From: CBFIDE01 sp965661265
GTDB lineage: Bacteria > Bacteroidota > Bacteroidia > Flavobacteriales > Schleiferiaceae
Length of the DNA: 64,000 nt
Assembly (NCBI GenBank): GCA_965661265.1
Contig: CBFIDE010000009.1
Coordinates: forward strand, 1 to 64,000
Direction: 5' to 3'
Part shown: piece after piece, positions 26,211 through 35,340 of the stretch
How the letters are laid out: every line of letters begins with the position of its first letter
Position numbering within the stretch: the first letter of the stretch is position 1
Notes under the pieces: generated by a model
Told to the model about the DNA's origin: nothing
What the model saw: only the letters and a program-made list of their open reading frames with translations
Databases searched by the model: none
Position numbers and translations under genes: made by a program

Positions 26211-27152
26211 ATGGCCTATTTTGATATAATTGTCGGAACAGTACTTTTACTTGCCGGCGGAGACTTTTTGGTTAGAGGTGCTGTAGATTTAGCTTTAAGG
26301 CTTAAAGTTTCACTATTGGTAATAGGAATGACGGTAGTTTCTTTTGCTACTTCTGCTCCAGAATTAATAGTTAGTTTAAATGCGGCTTTTAAGGGTTTCC
26401 CCGATGTGGCCTTTGGCAATGTTATAGGATCAAATATCGCCAATATAGCGCTGATCCTAGGCTTAACTGCTATGATCTTTCCGATGGCTGTAAGGGAGAA
26501 AACTTATAAATCGGATATCTGGGTCATGATTGGCTCTTTTATTCTTCTCTTTCTTTTTGTTTTCAGAGATTCAAAATTAGAATTCTATGAGTCTTGTATT
26601 TTGGTCCTTCTCCTAATTGCCTATAACGTATTTCAAATTAGATCGTCAAGAAGAGTATCTAAGGATATTATAGTTGAGGAAGAAGCTAAACTCCTAAAGA
26701 AAATTTGGTTGATGCCTTTATTTCTCATTCTTGGTGTGGTGGGTTTGAAATATGGATCTCAGTATTTAATATTAGGAGCAGTATCAGTAGCAAAGGAATG
26801 GAATGTGAGCGATAGAATAATAGGTTTAACAATAGTTTCTGTTGGTACTTCCTTGCCTGAATTAGCTGCTTCTTTGATTGCTTCTTTTAAGGGCCAGCAA
26901 GAATTGTCTTTGGGTAGCTTGATTGGCTCCAATATATTTAATGTTTTGGCTGTACTTGGTCTTACGGGCCTAGTAATTGATTTGCCAATACAAAGTGAAG
27001 CTCTATTAAGTTTTGATTTTCCATGGCTAATAGGAATAAGCATCTTTCTATATCTTATTGTTCGCTTTATAACTAAAGGCCAAGTAAAACGTTGGGCTGG
27101 ACTAATTATGTTTTTAGGCTATATCGTCTATATTTACAGTGTTTTTCAATAA
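26211..27152 (+). CDS. CaCA-family Na+/Ca2+ antiporter (YrbG-like)
   Basis: A 313-residue inner-membrane exchanger with about ten membrane segments. It has the two inverted alpha repeats of the cation/Ca2+ exchanger family: SFATSAPELIVSLNAAF with GNVIGSNIANIALILGL, and SVGTSLPELAASLIASF with GSLIGSNIFNVLAVLGL. The acidic residues in both APEL/LPEL motifs are the ion-binding positions. The ATG follows the tatA stop with no gap, so the two are one transcript. The exchanged ions are inferred from the family. Confidence 0.9.
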   Translation: MAYFDIIVGTVLLLAGGDFLVRGAVDLALRLKVSLLVIGMTVVSFATSAPELIVSLNAAFKGFPDVAFGNVIGSNIANIALILGLTAMIFPMAVREKTYKSDIWVMIGSFILLFLFVFRDSKLEFYESCILVLLLIAYNVFQIRSSRRVSKDIIVEEEAKLLKKIWLMPLFLILGVVGLKYGSQYLILGAVSVAKEWNVSDRIIGLTIVSVGTSLPELAASLIASFKGQQELSLGSLIGSNIFNVLAVLGLTGLVIDLPIQSEALLSFDFPWLIGISIFLYLIVRFITKGQVKRWAGLIMFLGYIVYIYSVFQ

Positions 27153-27153
27153 G

Positions 27154-27220
27154 ACCCCCTATTTTTTACATATTGTTCATAATATTTTATCAAAAAATAG
27201 GAACTAACCCCCCTATAAAA
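27154..27220 (+). promoter_or_regulatory. Repeated C-rich motifs upstream of glnN
   Basis: ACCCCCTAT (27154-27162) and ACCCCCCTAT (27207-27216) are 53 bases apart in the same orientation. Between them CCTATTTTTT (27158-27167) and AAAAAATAGG (27192-27201) form a perfect 10-bp inverted repeat. The second C-rich motif occupies the place where a -33 element would be. These are candidate activator or repressor sites for nitrogen control of glnN. Confidence 0.5.
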
Positions 27221-27223
27221 TCA

Positions 27224-27231
27224 TAAGTTTG
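27224..27231 (+). promoter_or_regulatory. Putative -7 box (TAAGTTTG) for glnN
   Basis: TAAGTTTG matches TAnnTTTG, 34 bases before the glnN ATG. There is no TTG at the -33 spacing; the C-rich motif sits there instead. Confidence 0.55.
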
Positions 27232-27265
27232 CATAAAATTTTAGTATTATTTAAAACTATCATCT

Positions 27266-29452
27266 ATGCCAACAATTCGTTTTACGGCTTTATCAAAGGC
27301 TGAGAGTAGAAAAGCTATTGAATTTAACAGAAAGTATAATAAGATATCTGATATCTATGGTACTTCAGTTTTTAATGATAAGGCGATGTCTGAATATATG
27401 ACTGCAGAGGCTTATAAGAGTGTGTCTGCAGCTATTCAAAAAGGAAGTAAAATTGATAGAGAAGTAGCTGATCAGGTTGCTTCGGCTATGAAAGGTTGGG
27501 CCATGAATAAAGGTGCAACTCATTATACTCACTGGTTTCAACCATTAACAGGATCAACAGCTGAAAAGCATGATTCTTTTTTTGAAACTACACCAGAAGG
27601 TACGGCAATAGAAAAGTTTACTGGGAGTTTGTTAGTTCAGCAAGAGCCTGATGCTTCTAGTTTTCCAAATGGAGGAATTAGAAATACATTTGAGGCAAGA
27701 GGATATACCGCTTGGGATCCAACAAGTCCAGCTTTTATCATTGGTGATGCTTTATGTATTCCTACTGTTTTTGTAAGTTATACTGGAGAAGCATTAGATA
27801 ATAAGGTGCCATTATTAAGAGCACTTCAAAGTGTAGATCAGGCCGCAACAGAAGTTTGTCAGATGTTTGATAAGAATGTCAAGAAGGTAACCTCTACATT
27901 AGGTTGGGAGCAAGAATACTTCTTGGTTGATGCAGCCCTATATAATGCACGTCCAGATTTAAAAATGACTGGTAGAACTTTACTAGGTCACTCACCTGCT
28001 AAAGGACAACAGTTAGATGATCATTACTTTGGATCTATTCCTGAAAGAGTAACTACTTTCATGAAAGAATTAGAGTATGAGTGTTACAAATTAGGCATTC
28101 CAGTTAAGACTAGACATAATGAAGTAGCTCCAAGTCAATATGAATTGGCTCCAATTTTTGAGGAAGCTAATATTTCTGTTGACCATAATTCTTTAATTAT
28201 GGATGTAATGGAAAAAGTGGCAAGAAGACATGATATGCGTGTTTTAACGCATGAAAAACCATACGCTGGTGTCAATGGAAGTGGAAAACACAACAACTGG
28301 TCTTTAGCAACTGATACGGGTGTTAATTTATTAAGCCCAGGTAAGACGCCAAAGAGCAATTTACAATTCTTAACTTTCTTTGTAAATACAATTAAGGCGG
28401 TTCATGATCATGATGATTTATTGAGAGCAGCAATTGGTTCTGCTGGAAATGACCACAGATTAGGAGCAAATGAAGCACCTCCTGCTATTATATCTGCATT
28501 TATTGGCTCGCATTTGAGTCAAGCATTAGATGCTCTTGAAAAGTTAGATACTGGTGCATTAACCCCAGAAAAGAAGTCAGATCTTAAGTTGAATATCGTC
28601 GGTAAGATTCCTGAAATCTTATTAGATAATACGGATAGAAACAGAACTTCACCTTTTGCTTTTACAGGTAATAAGTTTGAATTCAGAGCTGTTGGATCTG
28701 CTGCAAATTGTGCTCAGCCAATGTTGATATTAAACTCAATAATGGCTAGTCAATTACGTCAATTTAAGAAAGATGTAGATGGACATATCTCCAAAGGTTT
28801 AAAGAAGGATGATGCAATATTCAATGTATTGAAAGATTACATCATCGCTAGCAAAAGAATTCGCTTTGAAGGTGACGGATATAGCGAAGATTGGGAGAAA
28901 GAAGCAGAAAAGAGAGGCTTAAATAATGTTAAGAATACTCCAGAAGCTTTGGATTTCTACGTTACGGATAAGGCGATTCAGCTTTTTGAAGAAAACGCAG
29001 TGATGAATAAAACAGAAATCCATGCTCGTCATGAGATTATGTTAGAAGAATATCAGCTTAAAATTCAGATTGAATCTAGAGTTTTAGGAGATATTGCAGG
29101 AAACCATATAGTTCCAACTGCTATTGCCTACCAAAACAGACTTATAGAAAACGTAAAAGGTCTAAAAAAAGTCCTAGACGAGAAGAGCTATTTAAAAGTT
29201 GCTAAGGAACAATTGGAAATGATTAAAGATATCAGCAATAGAATATCTGAAATCATTTCAAATAAGGAGGCAATGATAGAGTGTCGTAAGAAATGTAATA
29301 TTTTGGATGATGCTAGAGATAGAGCTATCGCCTATCGAAAAGAAGTATATCCATTTATGGAGAAGATTAGAGTTCATTGTGATAAATTAGAACTAATGAT
29401 AGACGATGAATTATGGCCTTTGCCAAAGTATAGAGAGCTGCTATTTCATTAA
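27266..29452 (+). CDS. glnN: Glutamine synthetase type III
   Basis: A 728-residue type III glutamine synthetase, close to the usual length for this dodecameric class and far longer than type I. It joins ammonium to glutamate using ATP in the cytoplasm. Visible marks are WEQEYFLVD (metal and substrate site), ETR-type region VKTRHNEVAPSQYELAP, KPYAGVNGSGKHNNWSL (ATP site) and GSAGNDHRLGANEAPPA. The C-terminal extension is mainly helical and includes the Cys pair ECRKKCN. It is a single gene with its own terminator, and the upstream region carries repeated C-rich motifs. Confidence 0.95.
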   Translation: MPTIRFTALSKAESRKAIEFNRKYNKISDIYGTSVFNDKAMSEYMTAEAYKSVSAAIQKGSKIDREVADQVASAMKGWAMNKGATHYTHWFQPLTGSTAEKHDSFFETTPEGTAIEKFTGSLLVQQEPDASSFPNGGIRNTFEARGYTAWDPTSPAFIIGDALCIPTVFVSYTGEALDNKVPLLRALQSVDQAATEVCQMFDKNVKKVTSTLGWEQEYFLVDAALYNARPDLKMTGRTLLGHSPAKGQQLDDHYFGSIPERVTTFMKELEYECYKLGIPVKTRHNEVAPSQYELAPIFEEANISVDHNSLIMDVMEKVARRHDMRVLTHEKPYAGVNGSGKHNNWSLATDTGVNLLSPGKTPKSNLQFLTFFVNTIKAVHDHDDLLRAAIGSAGNDHRLGANEAPPAIISAFIGSHLSQALDALEKLDTGALTPEKKSDLKLNIVGKIPEILLDNTDRNRTSPFAFTGNKFEFRAVGSAANCAQPMLILNSIMASQLRQFKKDVDGHISKGLKKDDAIFNVLKDYIIASKRIRFEGDGYSEDWEKEAEKRGLNNVKNTPEALDFYVTDKAIQLFEENAVMNKTEIHARHEIMLEEYQLKIQIESRVLGDIAGNHIVPTAIAYQNRLIENVKGLKKVLDEKSYLKVAKEQLEMIKDISNRISEIISNKEAMIECRKKCNILDDARDRAIAYRKEVYPFMEKIRVHCDKLELMIDDELWPLPKYRELLFH

Positions 29453-29472
29453 TTAAGTAGTGTGATTCTTAC

Positions 29473-29508
29473 AAAAAAAGCCGCCTAAGAAGTTAGACGG
29501 CTTTTTTT
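29473..29508 (+). terminator. Terminator after glnN
   Basis: AAAAAAAGCCGCCTAA (29473-29488) pairs with TTAGACGGCTTTTTTT (29493-29508), with one mismatch and a 4-base loop. Confidence 0.9.
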
Positions 29509-29615
29509 GTTCACAATATTTGAATATTCTTAATTCTATTAGCATCTTTACTTATGTCGCAATTGAAATATTTGGTTATTTTAGCAAATTACAGGAAAAA
29601 ATAGAATCTACGATT

Positions 29616-32156
29616 ATGAGGTTACCTTCTTGGGGATTATTACTACTAAGCTTATTTTTTATAGGAAATAGCTCTTTATATGCGCAGTCTAATGCAACTC
29701 CAAATTCTGCTCCAACAGGAGATAAAGTGAATAAGAAAGTGCAAAAGGCTTATGAAGCATATGATGCTGAGGAGTACTTTGTTGCTATTGAACTTTTAAA
29801 GAAAGCCTTTACAGAAGTAAAGGGTCGTAAGGATAAATCTACGGTCTTATTTAAAATAGCGGAGTCTTATAAATACACTCTAGATTATAAAAATGCTGAA
29901 AGTTATTACAAAAAGGCAGCTAAATTAGGTTACGAAGATCCTGTTGCTCTATTATACCAAGGCGATATGCTAAGAGCTTTAGGAGAGTATGAAGAAGCGA
30001 TTGTTGTTTATAAGGAGTTTAAGGAAATCGCTCCAAGCGATGTTAGAGGTGATGTGGGTATTGAAAGCGCTAAGTTGGGTGCTGATATGGAGAAGAAGCC
30101 TACAAGGTATCAGGTTTTTGAAATGGAAGGAATTAACTCTAGAGAGATGGATTTTTCTCCGTTTTTTGGCGGGAAAGCTAGAGAGAACAACGTTTTAATT
30201 TTTACGAGTAATAGAGATGAATCTCTTGGTAGAGATGAAGATGGTTGGACGGGTCAATCATTCATGGATTTATACATCACATCTTCAGAAAGAAAGAAGA
30301 AAAAAAGAGGTATTAAATCTAACGACGAAAAAGTTGAGAACCCAGCAGAATTTAAGTGGAGTACTCCGGTATTACTAGATGAGGAGATGGTAAATACTAA
30401 AATGCACGAAGGTGCAGGTACTTTCAACTCTAGAAAGAAAGACATGTATTTTACAAGATGTATGGCTGAGGAGAATGAAAAGCTCGGTTGTGGGATCTAT
30501 ATGACTGAAATGCAAGGTCAAAATTGGAAAGAACCTAAAAGAATTTATATCGATAATGACACCAACGCAAATGTTGGCCATCCATCATTATCAGCTGATG
30601 ATCAATATTTATATTTTGTTTCCACCGATTTCAATCCAAAAGGAGATAGAGACATCTTTGTTGCTACTTATAGCAAAAGGGAAAAGGGATGGGGCAATGT
30701 AAGAAACTTAGGCCCAGAAGTGAATACTGCAGCAGGTGAGTATTTCCCTTTCTCTCATGATGATGGATATCTATACTTTGCCTCCAATGGTCTGCCTGGA
30801 ATGGGTGGATTAGATGTCTTCAGGATTAAGATGGGTGATGATGGTCTTCCTGAAAAAGGCGCGAAGGCAGAGAATATGGGAGCTCCTATAAATTCGAGAT
30901 TTGAAGACTTTGGTTTGATTTTTCAGCCAGGTAATGATGAAGTTGGATTCGTGACTTCAAATAGAAATGAGAAAAGTGGAGATGATATTTATGCCGTTGT
31001 AAAAGCTCCTTTAGTATTTGTTTTAGAAGGTGTATTAACTTCATCTAAAGATGCAACTCCTGTTGGAGAAGCAACTGTTAAGTTAGAAGGTAGTGATGGA
31101 ACATCACTTCAAGTTACAACTGATAAAGATGGTTACTACGTATTTGAAGAGGGTGTTCTTAAAGAAGACTTAAATTATAAGCTATTCTTTGAAAGAAAGA
31201 AATTCTTAAATAATCAAGGTGATGCTACAACAGTAGGAGTAGATATTACTTCATTTGAATATATTCCATTAGACAATCACTTTATCCATAGAGTGATATT
31301 AAACAAAACATTAGATCCAATTGACGTTCCAATTGTTCTACCTAATGTATTCTTTGATTTGGCTAAATGGGACTTACGTCCAGAATCTAAGGTAGCATTA
31401 GATAGTGTTGTGAGTATTTTGAATAATAATCCAACGATTGTTATTGAAATGCGCTCCCATACGGATTATAGAGATTCAGATGAAAAGAACAAAGCTCTGT
31501 CTCAGAAAAGAGCGGCTTCTACGGTAGATTACCTAATTGAAAAAGGAATTGATAAGGAGAGGTTAGAAGCTAGAGGAATGGGTGAGAGTGAGCCATTTGT
31601 AATTCCAGAGGGCTATACTGGATACGGAAAAGAGGTCTTAAAGCCTGGTGCTATATTAACAGAAAGCTATATTAAAGCAATGAGAAAGCCTGAGGATCAG
31701 GAAGTTGCTAATCAGGTAAATAGACGTACTGACTTTAAAGTATTAAGAGACGATTATGTGCCGTCAAGCGGACTTGTAGTTCCGGAAGGAGTTGATCCAA
31801 AGGACATTATTAATAAGAAGGCAACAGAAGAAAAGCCTGCAGGTGAAATTTACGTGATTCAAAATAGAGAAAGTCTTGGTGTAATTGCGAAGAAGTTTGA
31901 TATATCAATAGTTGATCTCAAAAGAATCAATGGTGGGTTAAGAGGAGTTAGACCTTTTGAGGGAATGGAAATCAAGGTTGATAAGGATGGTGACTACTCT
32001 AAATGGGATGAGGAACACTATTTGGTGAAAAGAAGGGGTGAGAAGATGAAAGACATTGCTAAGCAGAATGGAATGAAAACTAAGGAATTAGAAGCTCTCA
32101 ATCCTGATATAAAAGATGCTGATTTATTACCGGGTAGGTATATTAAAATAAAGTAG
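29616..32156 (+). CDS. PorE-like OmpA protein with TPR, PD40 and two LysM
   Basis: An 846-residue envelope protein. The ATG at 29616 is chosen because it starts the signal peptide (MRLPSWGLLLLSLFFIGNSS to YAQ). Domain order: TPR-like helices (about 30-140), PD40/WD40-type propeller (about 160-460, e.g. HPSLSADDQYLYFVS), a carboxypeptidase-regulatory-like beta domain (about 465-560), then OmpA C-terminal peptidoglycan-binding domain (about 575-710, with VFFDLAKWDLRPES and NRRTDFKVL). Two LysM modules (near 744 and 800) end it. The first four domains match the layout of PorE, a type IX secretion component that binds peptidoglycan. The LysM pair is an addition to that layout. The PorE role is inferred from architecture. 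Confidence 0.8.
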   Translation: MRLPSWGLLLLSLFFIGNSSLYAQSNATPNSAPTGDKVNKKVQKAYEAYDAEEYFVAIELLKKAFTEVKGRKDKSTVLFKIAESYKYTLDYKNAESYYKKAAKLGYEDPVALLYQGDMLRALGEYEEAIVVYKEFKEIAPSDVRGDVGIESAKLGADMEKKPTRYQVFEMEGINSREMDFSPFFGGKARENNVLIFTSNRDESLGRDEDGWTGQSFMDLYITSSERKKKKRGIKSNDEKVENPAEFKWSTPVLLDEEMVNTKMHEGAGTFNSRKKDMYFTRCMAEENEKLGCGIYMTEMQGQNWKEPKRIYIDNDTNANVGHPSLSADDQYLYFVSTDFNPKGDRDIFVATYSKREKGWGNVRNLGPEVNTAAGEYFPFSHDDGYLYFASNGLPGMGGLDVFRIKMGDDGLPEKGAKAENMGAPINSRFEDFGLIFQPGNDEVGFVTSNRNEKSGDDIYAVVKAPLVFVLEGVLTSSKDATPVGEATVKLEGSDGTSLQVTTDKDGYYVFEEGVLKEDLNYKLFFERKKFLNNQGDATTVGVDITSFEYIPLDNHFIHRVILNKTLDPIDVPIVLPNVFFDLAKWDLRPESKVALDSVVSILNNNPTIVIEMRSHTDYRDSDEKNKALSQKRAASTVDYLIEKGIDKERLEARGMGESEPFVIPEGYTGYGKEVLKPGAILTESYIKAMRKPEDQEVANQVNRRTDFKVLRDDYVPSSGLVVPEGVDPKDIINKKATEEKPAGEIYVIQNRESLGVIAKKFDISIVDLKRINGGLRGVRPFEGMEIKVDKDGDYSKWDEEHYLVKRRGEKMKDIAKQNGMKTKELEALNPDIKDADLLPGRYIKIK

Positions 32157-32170
32157 CTCATTAACTAATA

Positions 32171-32217
32171 AAAAAAGCGCTCCTTTCATCAATGATGTTA
32201 GGGCGCTTTTTATTTTT
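32171..32217 (+). terminator. Terminator after the PorE-like gene
   Basis: AAAAAAGCGCTC (32171-32182) pairs with GGGCGCTTTTT (32201-32211) through a GT wobble. The T-run overlaps the purM promoter box. Confidence 0.75.
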
Positions 32218-32218
32218 G
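32211..32218 (+). promoter_or_regulatory. Putative -7 box (TATTTTTG) for purM
   Basis: TATTTTTG is embedded in the preceding terminator's T-run, 4 bases before the purM ATG at 32223. The message would be leaderless or nearly so. No -33 TTG was seen. Confidence 0.5.
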
Positions 32219-32222
32219 CACT

Positions 32223-33395
32223 ATGAATAAGGATCGTTACAAAAGCCGAGGAGTATCTGCTCAAAAGGAAGATGTTCACAAGGCAATCAAGAATTTAGAT
32301 AAAGGATTATTCCCAAAAGCATTCTGTAAAATCATTCCAGATTTTATTAGTGGGAGTGAGGATCACTGTATTGTAATGCATGCTGATGGTGCTGGAACTA
32401 AGTCTTCTCTTGCCTATATGTATTGGAAAGAGACAGGTGATTTGAGTGTTTGGAAAGGTATTGCACAGGATGCTTTAATCATGAATATTGATGATTTAAT
32501 CTGTGTAGGAGCTGTTCATGAACCGATTTTACTTTCTAGTACAATTGGTAGAAATAAGAATCTGATTCCAGCCGATGTGCTTTCAGCTATTATCAATGGT
32601 ACACAAGAACTAGTAGACGAACTTGCCGGACAAGGGATTGATATTGTTTTGACTGGAGGTGAAACTGCAGATGTAGGAGATCTTGTGCGTACAATCATTG
32701 TGGATAGTACGGTTACTGCTAGAATGAAACGTTCTGACGTAATTGATAATGCTAAAATTGCTCCTGGTCAAGTAATTGTTGGTTTTTCAAGCTTTGGACA
32801 AACTACTTATGAAAAAGGCTACAATGGAGGAATGGGATCCAATGGATTGACCTCTGCGAGGCATGATGTGTTTTCTAAGTATTTATCAGAGAAATATCCA
32901 GAATCTTATGACTCTGCCGTCCCGGAAGACTTAGTCTATAGTGGTAGTAAGAAACTTACAGATAGCATAGAAGGTAGTCCAATTGATGCAGGTAAATTAG
33001 TTTTATCACCTACCAGAACCTACGCACCATTAGTGAAGAAAGTTCTAGACCAATTTGCCGATCAAATAAAAGGTATGGTTCATTGCAGTGGAGGAGCACA
33101 AACAAAAGTTCTTCACTTTATCGATGAAAATCATATAATTAAAGATAATTTATTTCCACTTCCTCCTTTGTTTAAAATGATACAGGAAGAATCAGGAAGT
33201 GATTGGAAAGAGATGTATGAAGTCTTTAATATGGGCCACAGGCTTGAGATGTATTGCGATGAAAGTATTGCTCAAAATTTAATTAATATCGCGAAAAGCT
33301 TTGAAATAGAAGCACAGGTAATTGGAAGGGTAGAAGCTTCAAACACTAAAAAGCTTACCATTAAGAGTGAGTTTGGTGAATACCATTATCCATAA
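32223..33395 (+). CDS. purM: Phosphoribosylformylglycinamidine cyclo-ligase
   Basis: A 390-residue PurM (AIR synthetase), which closes the imidazole ring in purine synthesis using ATP. Family marks are MHADGAGTKSSLAYMYWK, DALIMNIDDLICVGA, VLTGGETADVGD and SSFGQTTYEKGYNGGMGSNG. The length is typical of the Bacteroidota version. It leads an operon with prfA (2-base gap) and pyrF (9-base gap), linking purine synthesis, translation termination and pyrimidine synthesis. Confidence 0.93.
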   Translation: MNKDRYKSRGVSAQKEDVHKAIKNLDKGLFPKAFCKIIPDFISGSEDHCIVMHADGAGTKSSLAYMYWKETGDLSVWKGIAQDALIMNIDDLICVGAVHEPILLSSTIGRNKNLIPADVLSAIINGTQELVDELAGQGIDIVLTGGETADVGDLVRTIIVDSTVTARMKRSDVIDNAKIAPGQVIVGFSSFGQTTYEKGYNGGMGSNGLTSARHDVFSKYLSEKYPESYDSAVPEDLVYSGSKKLTDSIEGSPIDAGKLVLSPTRTYAPLVKKVLDQFADQIKGMVHCSGGAQTKVLHFIDENHIIKDNLFPLPPLFKMIQEESGSDWKEMYEVFNMGHRLEMYCDESIAQNLINIAKSFEIEAQVIGRVEASNTKKLTIKSEFGEYHYP

Positions 33396-33397
33396 AA

Positions 33398-34471
33398 ATG
33401 CAAGAGAAATTAGATCAAATAAGACAGCGTTTCGATGAGGTGAATGATTTAATCATTCAACCAGATATTATTTCTGATCAAAAGAGATACGTTAAGCTGA
33501 ATAGAGAGTATAAGGAGCTAAAAGAAATAGTAGATATAAGAGAAATCTACATAAATCTGACGCGTGATATAGCTGATGCCAAGGATATTCTGAAGAACGA
33601 AAAAGATTCGGAATTAAAGGAAATGGCGAGTATGGAGCTAGATGAAAAACTTCCTGAGCTAGAAAAGCTTGAAGAAGATATTAGATTTATGCTGATCCCA
33701 AAGGATCCGGAGGACAGCAAGAATGCTGTTATTGAAATTAGAGCTGGTGCAGGTGGCGATGAAGCTTCAATCTTTGCAGGCGATCTGTTCAAAATGTACA
33801 CTCGTTATGTAGACACAATGGGGTGGAAGCATCAAGTTGTTGACACCTCTGATGGTACTATGGGCGGATATAAGGAGGTTATTATTGAAGTGAGTGGAGA
33901 AGAGGTATATGGTACCCTAAAATTTGAATCAGGGGTTCATAGAGTTCAACGTGTTCCGCAAACTGAAACTCAAGGTAGAGTGCATACTTCAGCTGCTACT
34001 GTGGCAATTTTACCAGAAGCAGAGGAGGTTGATTTTGAATTGAATCCTGCGGATGTAGAAATGCAAACCTCCAGATCCGGAGGTGCTGGTGGACAAAATG
34101 TGAACAAGGTTGAGACAAAAGTGCAACTGACTCATAAGCCAACAGGAATAGTAGTGGTCTGTCAAGCCGATCGTACCCAATTAGGAAATAGAATTAAAGC
34201 AATGCAAATGCTTAGAACCAAACTCTATGAGATAGAGTTGAACAAGCATAATGAATCCATTTCGTCTGCTAGAAAGTCGCTTGTAAGTACCGGAGATAGA
34301 TCTGCAAAAATCAGAACTTATAACTACCCTCAAGGTAGAGTTACAGATCATAGAATAAACCTTACCGTTTATAATTTAGATGATGTTTTAAATGGAAACA
34401 TTCAGAAATTTATTGACGAATTAAGATTGGCAGAGAATACTGCAAGACTAAAAGAAGGGTCTGAAGAATAA
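33398..34471 (+). CDS. prfA: Peptide chain release factor 1
   Basis: A 357-residue RF1, normal length. The peptidyl-tRNA hydrolysis motif GGAGGQNVNK is near residue 230, preceded by HRVQRVPQTETQGRVHTS. The N-terminal coiled coil (residues 1-100) is present. It recognises UAA and UAG stops on the ribosome. The identification as RF1 rather than RF2 rests on the absence of an RF2-type frameshift and on overall pattern. Confidence 0.95.
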   Translation: MQEKLDQIRQRFDEVNDLIIQPDIISDQKRYVKLNREYKELKEIVDIREIYINLTRDIADAKDILKNEKDSELKEMASMELDEKLPELEKLEEDIRFMLIPKDPEDSKNAVIEIRAGAGGDEASIFAGDLFKMYTRYVDTMGWKHQVVDTSDGTMGGYKEVIIEVSGEEVYGTLKFESGVHRVQRVPQTETQGRVHTSAATVAILPEAEEVDFELNPADVEMQTSRSGGAGGQNVNKVETKVQLTHKPTGIVVVCQADRTQLGNRIKAMQMLRTKLYEIELNKHNESISSARKSLVSTGDRSAKIRTYNYPQGRVTDHRINLTVYNLDDVLNGNIQKFIDELRLAENTARLKEGSEE

Positions 34472-34480
34472 AAGAATACG

Positions 34481-35299
34481 ATGACAAGAGCAGAGTTAAA
34501 TCAAAGGATAGAGGAGAAAAAAAGTTTCTTATGCGTAGGATTAGATCCGGATTTGAATAAAATTCCAAAGCATTTATTAGAACTTGAAGACCCTATTTTT
34601 GAATTTAACAAAGCAATAATTGACGCAACTCATGATTTGGCAGTTGCATACAAACCAAACACTGCTTTTTACGAAGCTTATGGCTTAAAAGGATGGCAAA
34701 GTTTGGAGAAGACTATAGCCTATATCAATGAACATTATGGCGATTTATTTACAATCGCGGATGCTAAACGAGGTGATATTGGAAATACATCAGCTATGTA
34801 CGCCAAAGCTTTTTTAGAAACCTTGAATTTTGACTCAATCACAGTGGCTCCTTATATGGGAGAAGATAGTGTTGTTCCATTTTTAGGTCTAAAGAATAAA
34901 TGGGTCATTCTCTTAGCTCTTACTTCAAATATTGGAAGTTCTAACTTTCAAGTTCTTGAAAATACACAGTCTAAAAAGCTTTTTGAAGAGGTTTTAGAGC
35001 AATCAAAAGAATGGGCCACAGATGATGAGATGATGTATGTTGTTGGAGCTACAAAAGCAAAAGCATTGTCTGAAATCAGAACGATTATTCCAAATCATTT
35101 TCTATTAGTTCCAGGAGTTGGAGCACAAGGAGGAAGCTTAGAAGAGGTCTATAAGTATGGAAAGGCCCAAGACGGAATTGGCCTATTAGTAAATAGCTCT
35201 AGAGGTATTATTTACTCCTCATCTAAGGAAGATTTTGCGTCAAGCGCGAGAAAATCAGCGCTGGAATTACAGTCTGCAATGATGCAACTTCTGGATTAG
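34481..35299 (+). CDS. pyrF: Orotidine 5'-phosphate decarboxylase (type 2)
   Basis: A 272-residue decarboxylase that makes UMP from OMP. The catalytic Asp-Lys-Asp cluster is in TIADAKRGDIGNTSAMYA (about residue 93). The length and FLCVGLDPDLNKIP opening mark the longer type 2 form used in Bacteroidota. It is the last gene of the purM-prfA-pyrF group and converges on the MarR gene with a 41-base gap. Confidence 0.94.
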   Translation: MTRAELNQRIEEKKSFLCVGLDPDLNKIPKHLLELEDPIFEFNKAIIDATHDLAVAYKPNTAFYEAYGLKGWQSLEKTIAYINEHYGDLFTIADAKRGDIGNTSAMYAKAFLETLNFDSITVAPYMGEDSVVPFLGLKNKWVILLALTSNIGSSNFQVLENTQSKKLFEEVLEQSKEWATDDEMMYVVGATKAKALSEIRTIIPNHFLLVPGVGAQGGSLEEVYKYGKAQDGIGLLVNSSRGIIYSSSKEDFASSARKSALELQSAMMQLLD

Positions 35300-35340
35300 T
35301 AGATTCAAATAGAATCACTTTTAGAGTAAGTAGTATCTTA

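Noticed and set aside
30254..30581. Antisense reading frames within the PorE-like gene
   Set aside because: They are short, have no start signal or family likeness, and lie inside a strongly supported gene.
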